This document shows positions 9,133-16,171 of a stretch of 19,233 bases of DNA, in pieces. The position numbers were made by a program, and so were the translations under genes. Origin of the DNA: Porticoccus sp. (GTDB taxonomy: Bacteria; Pseudomonadota; Gammaproteobacteria; Pseudomonadales; Porticoccaceae); the NCBI GenBank assembly GCA_011049795.1, contig DRHD01000021.1, forward strand, positions 1 through 19,233, read 5' to 3'. The notes below the pieces were generated by a model. That model was not told where the DNA came from. It saw only the letters and a list, made by a program, of their open reading frames with translations, and ran no database searches. Numbering within the stretch: position 1 is the first letter of the stretch; each line of letters starts with the position of its first letter.

Positions 9133-9792
9133 TTAAAACAGCTCTACCGTTTGAGTAGCTGGCTTTTCTTCCAAACTGGCCTGATAACTGTCTTCACGCT
9201 GGACAATCGTATCATTGTGCTGAACTCGAAGCTTCTTTATTTGTGCTCGACCAGAATCGGGGTAGAACAAAACCTTTCGGGGGTGTCTACCACCTAAGTC
9301 CTCTGAAATGATCCGCAAGCCCTCAGAGTGGATATAGTCACGCACAAATTTAATATTTTTCTGACCTACACTGGTTGGCTGCGACAATACCTGACCACCA
9401 CCAAACAATTTAACTTCCAGGTTCTCTCTGCGCCCACCATTTTTTAAAATATCATTAATCAATACTTCCATGGCATAGCTCCCATATCGAGCCGCAGATG
9501 AGGCTGAACCCCACTCTGTCGGTTTTTCGCTATGGGGTAACATGAAGTGATTCATGCCACCAACACCCATATTTCTATCGCGGATACAGGCTGAGACACA
9601 GGAGCCCAATACAGTGGCCACCAATTCACCCTGTAAGGTGACGTAATATTCACCGGGTAAAATTTTAGCCACATAGCGGTCATGTCGCCTGTCCCAATAA
9701 CGGTTAATATGCTCATAGCCTGGCAGAGCACGAGGCTTTGCACCGGGTGCCCCGTGCATAAGATCACTGATAAGCTGAACAACGGCCGTCAT
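9133..9792 (-). CDS. cheD: CheD, chemoreceptor glutamine deamidase
   Basis: CheD deamidates specific receptor glutamines. The 219-residue product keeps the catalytic Cys65 in [10 protein letters not shown], His82 in GMNHFMLP and Thr60 just upstream, plus the later family motifs LFGGGQV (129-135) and [11 protein letters not shown] (166-176). The start is the ATG at 9792, one base after the cheR stop. A longer frame beginning at 9918 would overlap cheR by over 120 bp and adds residues unlike the family. No ribosome site precedes 9792, so translation probably depends on ribosomes finishing cheR. Its presence fits the receptor next door, whose predicted adaptation sites include glutamines. Confidence 0.95.
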   Translation of the reverse strand: MTAVVQLISDLMHGAPGAKPRALPGYEHINRYWDRRHDRYVAKILPGEYYVTLQGELVATVLGSCVSACIRDRNMGVGGMNHFMLPHSEKPTEWGSASSAARYGSYAMEVLINDILKNGGRRENLEVKLFGGGQVLSQPTSVGQKNIKFVRDYIHSEGLRIISEDLGGRHPRKVLFYPDSGRAQIKKLRVQHNDTIVQREDSYQASLEEKPATQTVELF

Positions 9793-9793
9793 T

Positions 9794-10666
9794 TTATTTA
9801 ATTCTATTGTAAATAGTGTTGCCCAACAGGGCGAATTGATCCGAAACCTTATAGAGTGTTTCAGAGTGACCAATAAACAGGTGGGCGTCAGGCTGCATCT
9901 GCTGGGCAAACCGATCAAACAATACCCGCTGTGTCGATTTATCGAAATAAATCACCACATTACGACAAAAAATTATATCGAAACTGCCTTTCATCGGCCA
10001 TTTATCCAGCAAATTAAGTTGCCTGAAGCTGATCAACTCTCGCAACTCAGGCACCACTCTGACCACACCATCCCTTGCCCCTTTGCCGCGACGAAACCAG
10101 CGTTTAAGGCGGGACTGAGACATACCCTCGACCCGGTCCTGATTATAAATACCCTGCTGCGCGGTTGCGACAACATTGGAATCGAGGTCCGTGGCAAGAA
10201 TACGTACATCCCAGTTTGCTGGCAGCACTTCGGACACTGCCATCGCGATACTGTAAGGTTCCTCTCCAGTAGAACACCCTGCAGACCATATTTTGATCAC
10301 TTTTGATTTTTTCTTCTTTATTAATGCAGGCAAAAGCTCTTTTTGTAAAAAATCAAAATGATGCGGTTCCCTGAAAAAAGAGGTGAGATTAGTTGTCAAG
10401 GCATTGACGCAATGCTCCAATTCCTCACCGCCACCGCTTCCAATCAACTTGCAGTAATCTGAAAATTTGGTCAGCTTACAAGCGCGTAACCTGCGTATCA
10501 ACCGGCCATAAACAAGATCACGCTTGGCATCGCTCATCACAATGCCCGCATGTTCTGCAATAAATTTTACGATAAAACGAAAGTCCCTATCGGTAAACTT
10601 GAAATCACCCTTACCCGACCTATCGAGCACTTGGCTTCCCTGCGCCATGACACTCGCCATATTCAT
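9794..10666 (-). CDS. cheR: CheR, chemoreceptor glutamate methyltransferase
   Basis: CheR transfers methyl groups from S-adenosylmethionine to receptor glutamates. The 290-residue product has the N-terminal helical domain (about 20-85), the NLTSFFRE motif (93-100), the SAM-binding loop SAGCSTGEEPYSIA (128-141), the acidic ATDLD motif (158-162) and RNVVIYF (235-241). Residues 187-205 (LKRWFRRGKGARDGVVRV) closely resemble the beta-subdomain loop of the Salmonella enzyme that docks on a receptor C-terminal pentapeptide. This fits the WEEF end of the receptor encoded immediately upstream. Several in-frame ATGs occur near the start; the first (10666) has a GAG about eight bases before it. It lies 46 bp after the receptor gene in the same operon. 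Confidence 0.97.
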   Translation of the reverse strand: MNMASVMAQGSQVLDRSGKGDFKFTDRDFRFIVKFIAEHAGIVMSDAKRDLVYGRLIRRLRACKLTKFSDYCKLIGSGGGEELEHCVNALTTNLTSFFREPHHFDFLQKELLPALIKKKKSKVIKIWSAGCSTGEEPYSIAMAVSEVLPANWDVRILATDLDSNVVATAQQGIYNQDRVEGMSQSRLKRWFRRGKGARDGVVRVVPELRELISFRQLNLLDKWPMKGSFDIIFCRNVVIYFDKSTQRVLFDRFAQQMQPDAHLFIGHSETLYKVSDQFALLGNTIYNRIK

Positions 10667-10712
10667 AGCTGATACTCGTATGATGGGTTTTTAGGCAAAC
10701 AGTTTCTGATAC

Positions 10713-13220
10713 TTAAAACTCCTCCCACTCTTCACTCTCTTCACTGGTCGAAATTCTTGCGGCAGGCTTGCGTGTTCTAACAGGAGGACGAGAAGCTTTA
10801 GCTCTAGGCGCTCTTCTCGCCGGTTTCCGTTTAATTTCGACGACTTCCTGCTCATCGCCCATATGGAAGTTACCCACTAGATCACTAAGTCCACTAGCCT
10901 GCTCATCCATGGCTTCACTGGATGCCGCAGCTTGTTCAACCAAGGCTGCATTTTGCTGGGTAACTTCGTCTAATTGGGTAATAGCCTTGTTGACCTGTTC
11001 AATACCCGCGGACTGCTCCTGCGACGCTGCGGCCATCTCGGCAATGATATCGCTCACCTTTTTCACTGCGGTGACGATTTCTTCCAGGGTTTGACCTGAG
11101 TCGCCCACCAGTCTCGATCCATCATCAACTTTCTCCGCACTATCCTTAATCAGTGATTTGATTTCCTTCGCTGCTTCAGCGCTACGTTGTGCAAGATTCC
11201 TAACCTCCGATGCCACTACAGCAAAGCCTCTGCCCTGCTCACCGGCACGAGCCGCCTCCACTGCCGCATTCAATGCCAGCAAGTTTGTCTGAAATGCAAT
11301 TTCATCGATAACACCGATAATTTCGGCTATTTGTTTGGATGAGCTGTTGATGGCAGCCATCGCCTCTACAGCCTCGGCGACTACCACTCCACCGGCCTCA
11401 GCCTGCTCGCGTGCGCCGGAGGCAAGCTGATTTGCCTGACGGGCATTGTCCGCACTGGATCTTACGGCTGATGTCATTTGCTCCATACTCGATGCGGTTT
11501 CTTCCAATGAAGAAGCCTGCTCTTCAGTACGTTGAGAAAGGTCGGCATTACCCTGGGAAATTTCTGAGGCGGAGGTACTGATATTAAATGCACCGTCACT
11601 AATCTGCTCAACCATAGACCTCAGGTTTTCTACCGTGCCATTCACATCATCTTTAAGTTGTCCGAAAAGCCCATGATATTCAGCATCGACCTCTCCGGTC
11701 AGATCGCCATCGGCAAGCTGTTTTATCACCCCAGCCACATCTAACAATCCACGTTCACTGGTTGACATCAATTCATTCAGCAAATTTCCTAACTGCTTAA
11801 AGAAGCCGCCATACGTTGCTGTATCAATTCGTGTGGAAAACTCACCCATAGCGGCGCCTTCAACCAATTGACGAATCTGTCTTTCCGCATCCCGCTCCTG
11901 AGTAACATCGGTCCATTCGATCATATTCCCCAGGTATTCACCCTTAGGGCCTGTCACCATATTGGCATTCAGTGAGAACTCCAGATCCATCACTTTTATA
12001 TCGTCTTTCACTGGAAGCCGACTTCCATCCATAAGCACTCCCCGCTGATTTGCAGGATCTTTATAGAAAGTATCAATATTGGGAGAATTTTCTGGGTCAA
12101 AACCGGGGAAGGCTTGCCGGAACTCTACCGCGTACTTTTTGAATGTCTCTTGAAGCGCTGGATTCACATAGACAACTTCCATCTTTTCATTACACATCAT
12201 TAGGTTTGTCGCTGACCCATCGATGGCTGATTGAAGGCGCGCAACCTCTTGCTCTTTTTTAAACGCTTCGGTCTCATCACCCCACTCAAGCGTGCTACCA
12301 ATATGATTTCCGTCCTCATCCATAAGAGACGTTGCTATCATTCTGAACTTTAAGCCATCTTCACCCACATCAATCAATGTGCTGTAAGGCAGCCTCGACG
12401 GGTCACCCAACAGCGCACGTTGATGCCGGGCATCAGTGTGAAACTGATCAATACAAAGACCTACCGTGCCATACGGGTCAAAACCGGGGAAATACCCCAG
12501 ATATAAGTCCAGATATTTTTCCCACAACTTAATGCTGGCCGGATTTGCATAGGTCACCACCAAATCCAGATCAACCAATATCATCGGGGTCGTGGCACCA
12601 GCTATAGCAGCCTGATACTTTGTTAGTTCGCCTGCTTTTTCCTTGCTGGCCACCAGCTCTTCACTTTGTTCATTAGTTGTTGCCATTACTCTGTCCTCGG
12701 ATTTGCTGTAACCAGCCAACATAGTTTTACTAATTAACGCCAGCGCTACGCGCCAAGCTTCTTCAAAATTGTTGTTCCATTCACTTCCTGCCAACTCGGA
12801 CATTGCCTCAAGCAGCGTCGTCGATACAGCTTCATAGTCAGCCTCCAAAACACCATAACCCTGATGCCTTTTTCCCAGCTCAGTGAGAATTTTTTTCAAT
12901 GTACTGGGTTTGTCCAGATTGCTCACCACGCCCTGCAAGGCACTCGCTAACTTTTTATGCTGGTCCTCTGGACTTACATTTTTAAATAATGGTTTCACCT
13001 CAGGATAACGCTCGAACAACAAGTCATAGAAGTTCTTCACAAGCTCGCCTATGTCAGGAGCCAGTAGTGCAAAACTCTCTTTAAGTAACTGAGCATCCAA
13101 CCCGGTCTTGCTTGACGGGGATGCGTTTGAGGAGGGTTTTGTCTCTACTGCAACCGCAGGCTTTTTAGTGTCGGGGCCTTCACTCGCAAGTTGTGCATTT
13201 ATATCTTGCTGCTCGTTCAT
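10713..13220 (-). CDS. Soluble chemoreceptor: globin-PAS-PAS-HAMP-like-MCP signalling domain with CheR-docking tail
   Basis: This 835-residue methyl-accepting protein has no membrane segment. Residues 41-172 are a flavohaemoglobin-type globin with Tyr65 (B10), Phe79 (CD1), Gln87 (E7) and proximal His119 in GKRHQGYG. Residues 200-320 and 327-447 are two PAS domains sharing FPGFDP (244-249, 371-376), SRLP and a late Glu-Trp pair (312-313, 435-436). Residues 450-538 look like one or two cytoplasmic HAMP units. Residues about 538-786 form the signalling hairpin with tip [13 protein letters not shown], about 18 heptads per arm, matching class 36H. Likely methylation sites are Glu567, Glu574, Gln581 and Gln763, by alignment to Tsr. 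A basic, proline-rich tail ends in EWEEF. It resembles Aer2 of P. aeruginosa Che2 by operon position, PAS type and tail, but the globin is extra. Ligand (O2, NO or other) is inferred. AGGA lies six bases before the ATG. Confidence 0.95.
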   Translation of the reverse strand: MNEQQDINAQLASEGPDTKKPAVAVETKPSSNASPSSKTGLDAQLLKESFALLAPDIGELVKNFYDLLFERYPEVKPLFKNVSPEDQHKKLASALQGVVSNLDKPSTLKKILTELGKRHQGYGVLEADYEAVSTTLLEAMSELAGSEWNNNFEEAWRVALALISKTMLAGYSKSEDRVMATTNEQSEELVASKEKAGELTKYQAAIAGATTPMILVDLDLVVTYANPASIKLWEKYLDLYLGYFPGFDPYGTVGLCIDQFHTDARHQRALLGDPSRLPYSTLIDVGEDGLKFRMIATSLMDEDGNHIGSTLEWGDETEAFKKEQEVARLQSAIDGSATNLMMCNEKMEVVYVNPALQETFKKYAVEFRQAFPGFDPENSPNIDTFYKDPANQRGVLMDGSRLPVKDDIKVMDLEFSLNANMVTGPKGEYLGNMIEWTDVTQERDAERQIRQLVEGAAMGEFSTRIDTATYGGFFKQLGNLLNELMSTSERGLLDVAGVIKQLADGDLTGEVDAEYHGLFGQLKDDVNGTVENLRSMVEQISDGAFNISTSASEISQGNADLSQRTEEQASSLEETASSMEQMTSAVRSSADNARQANQLASGAREQAEAGGVVVAEAVEAMAAINSSSKQIAEIIGVIDEIAFQTNLLALNAAVEAARAGEQGRGFAVVASEVRNLAQRSAEAAKEIKSLIKDSAEKVDDGSRLVGDSGQTLEEIVTAVKKVSDIIAEMAAASQEQSAGIEQVNKAITQLDEVTQQNAALVEQAAASSEAMDEQASGLSDLVGNFHMGDEQEVVEIKRKPARRAPRAKASRPPVRTRKPAARISTSEESEEWEEF

Positions 13221-13276
13221 CTCTTATCCTCAATGCTGTTCGCTTATGGACAAATTCATAAATAATTCGCGGCTAA

Positions 13277-13777
13277 CTAGGCTGCCGAATCAAGAACACC
13301 TTCATTCAAAAGAAGATCAACATCCAAAAGTATTACCATTTTTTCATCGACACTAACTAGGCCATTGACGAATTGTTCGCCAATGGCATTTCCCAAATCG
13401 GGTGGTGGCTGACGGTCTGAATCATTGACCGTATACACCTCAGACACAGCATCAACGACAATACCCATGATTCGCTCTGTATCTTCGCTCTCAACACGTA
13501 TCACAATGACAACTGTCGTTGCTCCATATTCCATGGACTCAATACCGAATCGCTCACGAAGATCGATAATCGGAACAATGTTGCCTCGCAAATTGATGAC
13601 ACCTCGGAGATAAGAGGGCTGATTTGGCATAGGGGTAACTTTCGTCCAGCCACGAATTTCCTGAACCCTTAAGATTTCAACCCCATATTCTTCATTTGCA
13701 AGAATAAAGGTCAGATACTGACCGCCTTCTCCTTCAGCATCATCAAAAGTATTCTCTAGTATTTTCCCCATATTCAT
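13277..13777 (-). CDS. cheW: CheW, receptor-kinase coupling protein
   Basis: CheW links receptors to CheA in the signalling array. The 166-residue product is typical in length. It shows the family core: LTFILANEEYGVEILRVQEIRG (given by ends, residues about 22-43), PNQPSYLRGVINLRGNIVPI (51-70), then DLRERFGI, and the second-half strands VVDAVSEVY and MVILLDVDLLL. The ATG at 13777 is preceded by GAGGT about eight bases upstream. It lies just before the receptor gene (56 bp) and is co-directional with it, so it probably serves that receptor and the CheA encoded upstream. Confidence 0.97.
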   Translation of the reverse strand: MNMGKILENTFDDAEGEGGQYLTFILANEEYGVEILRVQEIRGWTKVTPMPNQPSYLRGVINLRGNIVPIIDLRERFGIESMEYGATTVVIVIRVESEDTERIMGIVVDAVSEVYTVNDSDRQPPPDLGNAIGEQFVNGLVSVDEKMVILLDVDLLLNEGVLDSAA

Positions 13778-13810
13778 GCGATTACCTCAAAATTATAAAC
13801 GGGCCAGCCT

Positions 13811-13825
13811 AACCGTATAACGGTT
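13811..13825. repeat. Perfect inverted repeat AACCGT-ATA-ACGGTT upstream of cheW
   Basis: Six-base arms with a three-base spacer lie between cheW and the 83-codon frame, 34 bp before the cheW start. It could form a short RNA hairpin or be an operator. No T-run follows on the minus strand, so it is not a standard terminator. Confidence 0.6.
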
Positions 13826-14077
13826 TCACATACCGGCTTGTGCAAAGTTGCCCAGCACCTCTACAATATCGACAGATGGAGTAATTTCTTTACCTTCCGA
13901 ACAACATGTAGACTTGGGATGCATTTTTTTCTGAATGGTTGTTGATCTTTTATTTTCAACGTGAGGTAAACCCGTAGGCGGCCATCCCAATAAATTAAAA
14001 TGGCAAGAGGGCTTCTGATAGATGCTAGTTTCTCTGGGGGTTTTTTGAAAAATCCTGCCTTTATCGAAATACATCAT
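13826..14077 (-). CDS. Doubtful 83-codon frame between the second cheY and cheW
   Basis: The frame begins with ATGATG, of which the first ATG overlaps the cheY stop (ATGA), and ends just before the inverted repeat upstream of cheW. The predicted product is basic, with three cysteines (Cys25, Cys59, Cys60) and many Ser, Thr, Lys and Pro residues; it matches no family I recognise and shows no membrane segment. The coupling geometry favours a real gene, while the composition looks like non-coding sequence. It may simply be an untranslated spacer or the remnant of a lost gene. Confidence 0.3.
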   Translation of the reverse strand: MMYFDKGRIFQKTPRETSIYQKPSCHFNLLGWPPTGLPHVENKRSTTIQKKMHPKSTCCSEGKEITPSVDIVEVLGNFAQAGM

Positions 14078-14436
14078 TTTATAACCTGCTCAGAAATTTG
14101 AAGCAATTGATCAGGATTAAACGGTTTAGTGATCCAGCCTGTTACGCCGGCATCCTTTCCCCGTTGCTTTACCTCTTGGCTTGATTCAGTACTCAAAATC
14201 AGGATGGGTGTTGATTGGTATAGCGGCATAGCCCTAAGCACCTGGGTCAATTCGATGCCATCCATACCGGGCATATTCAAATCGGACAACACCAGCTGAA
14301 ACTCAATACCGTCAATTTGTTCCAATGCATGTTCAGAACTCGAGGATTCAACCACATCATAACCGGCTTCCTTCAGTGTGAAACTCACCATTTGACGCAT
14401 TGAAATGGAATCATCTACTACAAGTATTTTTGCCAC
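14074..14436 (-). CDS. Second CheY-like single-domain response regulator (F7/Che2 type)
   Basis: This is a 120-residue stand-alone receiver domain with Asp8/Asp9, phospho-acceptor Asp52 (LSDLNMPGMDG), Thr83 and Lys104. The switch position that is Tyr106 in E. coli CheY is Trp101 here (GVTGWITKPFNPDQ). That TGWI-KPF ending is typical of the CheY of Che2-like clusters rather than motor-binding flagellar CheY. It could be a phosphate sink or have a separate output. The start is GTG at 14436 with GAGGA four bases before it. It heads the downstream che operon and is preceded by a FliA-type promoter about 110 bp upstream. Confidence 0.9.
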   Translation of the reverse strand: MAKILVVDDSISMRQMVSFTLKEAGYDVVESSSSEHALEQIDGIEFQLVLSDLNMPGMDGIELTQVLRAMPLYQSTPILILSTESSQEVKQRGKDAGVTGWITKPFNPDQLLQISEQVIK

Positions 14437-14920
14437 ATTTTCCTCTCATTCGTGAATAATGATCTGTTGTAAAAACCCACTTTCTAGGATTTATTTTCAA
14501 CAAACCTGCTTCAAGAATTCATCTGTTTGGTCAACACTCTTACTTATTCATCGGCATACAGAATTCATACTTTAGAGAAATAAAGAGGGATTTAATTAAC
14601 AGTCATTAACGCACCAAGATGAGATCCGTTAGGTAAGGAAAGAACAAAGGACAATACAGCTTTCGCTCAAGCATAAAACTGCTAAAACGACGCAAAAGAG
14701 CTATTCAATTAAAATATATAACAGCGGGCACAAAAACTCGCGCCACAAAAAACCTTCAGCGAGAAATAAAATAAAGCCCTGAGAAAACAACATAATATAG
14801 ACAATAAGCCTGCAAAATGCCGCTCTTCACTATACGGAAACAGAACAAAGGGTTATCGAAAAAGTAATACAACGCCTTATTCAGAGCCTCCCCAGATCAT
14901 TGCCTGGATGGTGATATCAG
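14437..14920. other. AT-rich intergenic region between cheZ and the second cheY
   Basis: This 484 bp stretch carries no gene that can be supported. It holds a FliA-type promoter near 14548-14574 facing the second cheY. Further right, arms CTCGC/GCGAG (14737-14741 and 14759-14763) enclose a 17-base loop and are followed on the minus strand by five T residues, which is at best a weak terminator for cheZ. The region suggests that cheA-cheY-cheZ and the cheY-cheW-receptor run are separate transcription units. Confidence 0.65.
14548..14574 (-). promoter_or_regulatory. FliA (sigma-28) promoter candidate for the cheY-cheW-receptor-cheRDB operon
   Basis: Read on the minus strand, TAAAGTAT (14574-14567) is followed by 11 bases and GCCGATGA (14555-14548). 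This matches the FliA consensus TAAAGTTT-N11-GCCGATAA at 14 of 16 positions with exact spacing. It lies about 110 bp upstream of the cheY start at 14436, inside a region with no gene. Confidence 0.75.
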
Positions 14921-15601
14921 TTAAAAGCCCAATTCATCCAAGAGATCATCGACCTGGTCCTGACCGCTGACCACGCCTTCAACAGAAGGATCAATCTGCG
15001 GGCCGTTAAGAAGTGCTGCCTGACCGCTTGCCCCTGTTACTTTCTGGCGCAACTCGTCTCGGTGCTTTTCATCAGCGACGCTGTCCACAAGAATACCCAG
15101 CAATTGGTGCTCGACACTCTGCATAACATCGTTCATTTTCTTGATGACCTGGCCGGTGAGATCCTGAAAATCCTGAGCCATCGTAATTTCCAGCAACTCC
15201 TTAGAGGAGGCCTGAGTCATTACAGGAACCTGTTTCAGATAACACTGGGTTTCCAGAGCCAGCGCTCTTGCCTGCTCCAAATCAAGAGGATTTTCTAACC
15301 AGCCATCCCAACGTAGGTCAAGCGTTTGAGCACCTTCCTGAATGCTCTCTTGTAATGGCTGCGTACGATCTACAGCATTCAGTACACGCTGAGCGGACTG
15401 TTCTGTCATGGATGCCACATAATCGAGCCTGGACATGGTGTCGGGAATAACCTTAGCGGCTTCTTCCATTTCATGCTGGAGACCCAACCCACGAATGTTA
15501 ACCCTTAACATTCTCGTCAACTGTCCCAGGCGCTGAAACAGCTCATTACCACTTCCGTCTCCAGACTCAGAGATCTGTTGCTCATCACTTCTCAACATCA
15601 T
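14921..15601 (-). CDS. cheZ: CheZ, phosphatase of phospho-CheY
   Basis: CheZ removes the phosphate from CheY-P and so ends the motor signal. The 226-residue product is close to the usual length. It has a long helical region, the catalytic motif AQDFQDLTGQVIKKMNDVM (142-160), whose Gln146 should correspond to the catalytic Gln147 of E. coli, and the C-terminal CheY-binding peptide QVDDLLDELGF (216-226). Two adjacent ATGs (15601 and 15598) share the AAGGA ribosome site; either may be used. It follows cheY by 24 bp and should act on that E. coli-like CheY. Confidence 0.96.
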   Translation of the reverse strand: MMLRSDEQQISESGDGSGNELFQRLGQLTRMLRVNIRGLGLQHEMEEAAKVIPDTMSRLDYVASMTEQSAQRVLNAVDRTQPLQESIQEGAQTLDLRWDGWLENPLDLEQARALALETQCYLKQVPVMTQASSKELLEITMAQDFQDLTGQVIKKMNDVMQSVEHQLLGILVDSVADEKHRDELRQKVTGASGQAALLNGPQIDPSVEGVVSGQDQVDDLLDELGF

Positions 15602-15625
15602 TTTGTCCTTCTCACAATAACAGGG

Positions 15626-16015
15626 TTACATGCCTAGTTTTTCAAATATTTTAGCCAACTTCTCTTCTAGAGTCGCCGCAGTAAATGGTTTCACCACATA
15701 ACCACTGGCTCCAGCCTTAGCTGCAGCAATAATGTTTTCTTTTTTTGCTTCAGCGGTCACCATTAATACCGGCAGGTGCTTAAGTGCGTCATCTGCGCGA
15801 ATCTCTTTTAACATTTCCAGACCGTCCAGATTTGGCATATTCCAGTCAGACACCACAAACTCAAACGAACCGGAACGCAATTTAGCCAATCCTTCCTGGC
15901 CATCCTCAGCCTCATCAATATTAGAAAAACCGAGCTCTTTCAACAAAGTACGAACGATTCTCCGCATGGAAGGAAAGTCATCAACCACCAAAATACTAAG
16001 ATTTTTATCAACCAT
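15626..16015 (-). CDS. cheY: CheY, motor-binding chemotaxis response regulator
   Basis: CheY carries phosphate from CheA to the flagellar switch protein FliM. The 129-residue product has the length and numbering of E. coli CheY: Asp12, Asp13, phospho-acceptor Asp57 ([11 protein letters not shown]), Thr87 ([11 protein letters not shown]), Tyr106 and Lys109 ([17 protein letters not shown]). The strong likeness to the enteric protein and its pairing with cheZ point to it as the regulator that controls flagellar rotation. AGAGG lies seven bases before the ATG. It begins about 146 bp after the cheA stop, beyond a possible terminator. Confidence 0.98.
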   Translation of the reverse strand: MVDKNLSILVVDDFPSMRRIVRTLLKELGFSNIDEAEDGQEGLAKLRSGSFEFVVSDWNMPNLDGLEMLKEIRADDALKHLPVLMVTAEAKKENIIAAAKAGASGYVVKPFTAATLEEKLAKIFEKLGM

Positions 16016-16149
16016 TTTTTCACCTCTTCCTAAAACTTGTTCATAAGCGAACTGCTCTTAAATCTATCAACCCACACCCGCAGGGCATTCTGTTTCATGC
16101 TAACGCTGCAAAGAAATACTCAGCATGTTTACTTTTCAATGACGTCAAC

Positions 16150-16171
16150 AAAAAGCACAGCTTAAGCTGTG
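16150..16171 (-). terminator. Hairpin with T-run overlapping the cheA stop codon
   Basis: The 16-base palindrome CACAGCTTAAGCTGTG (16156-16171) contains the cheA stop TAA in its loop and, on the minus strand, is followed by CTTTTT. Arms are six to seven base pairs. It could act as an intrinsic terminator or attenuator between cheA and cheY, though the stem is short, so partial read-through is likely. Confidence 0.45.

Noticed and set aside
9793..9918. Upstream extension of CheD to a start at 9918
   Set aside because: It would overlap the end of cheR by over 120 bp and adds a Cys/Leu/Ser-rich stretch unlike CheD; the ATG at 9792, next to the cheR stop, fits better.
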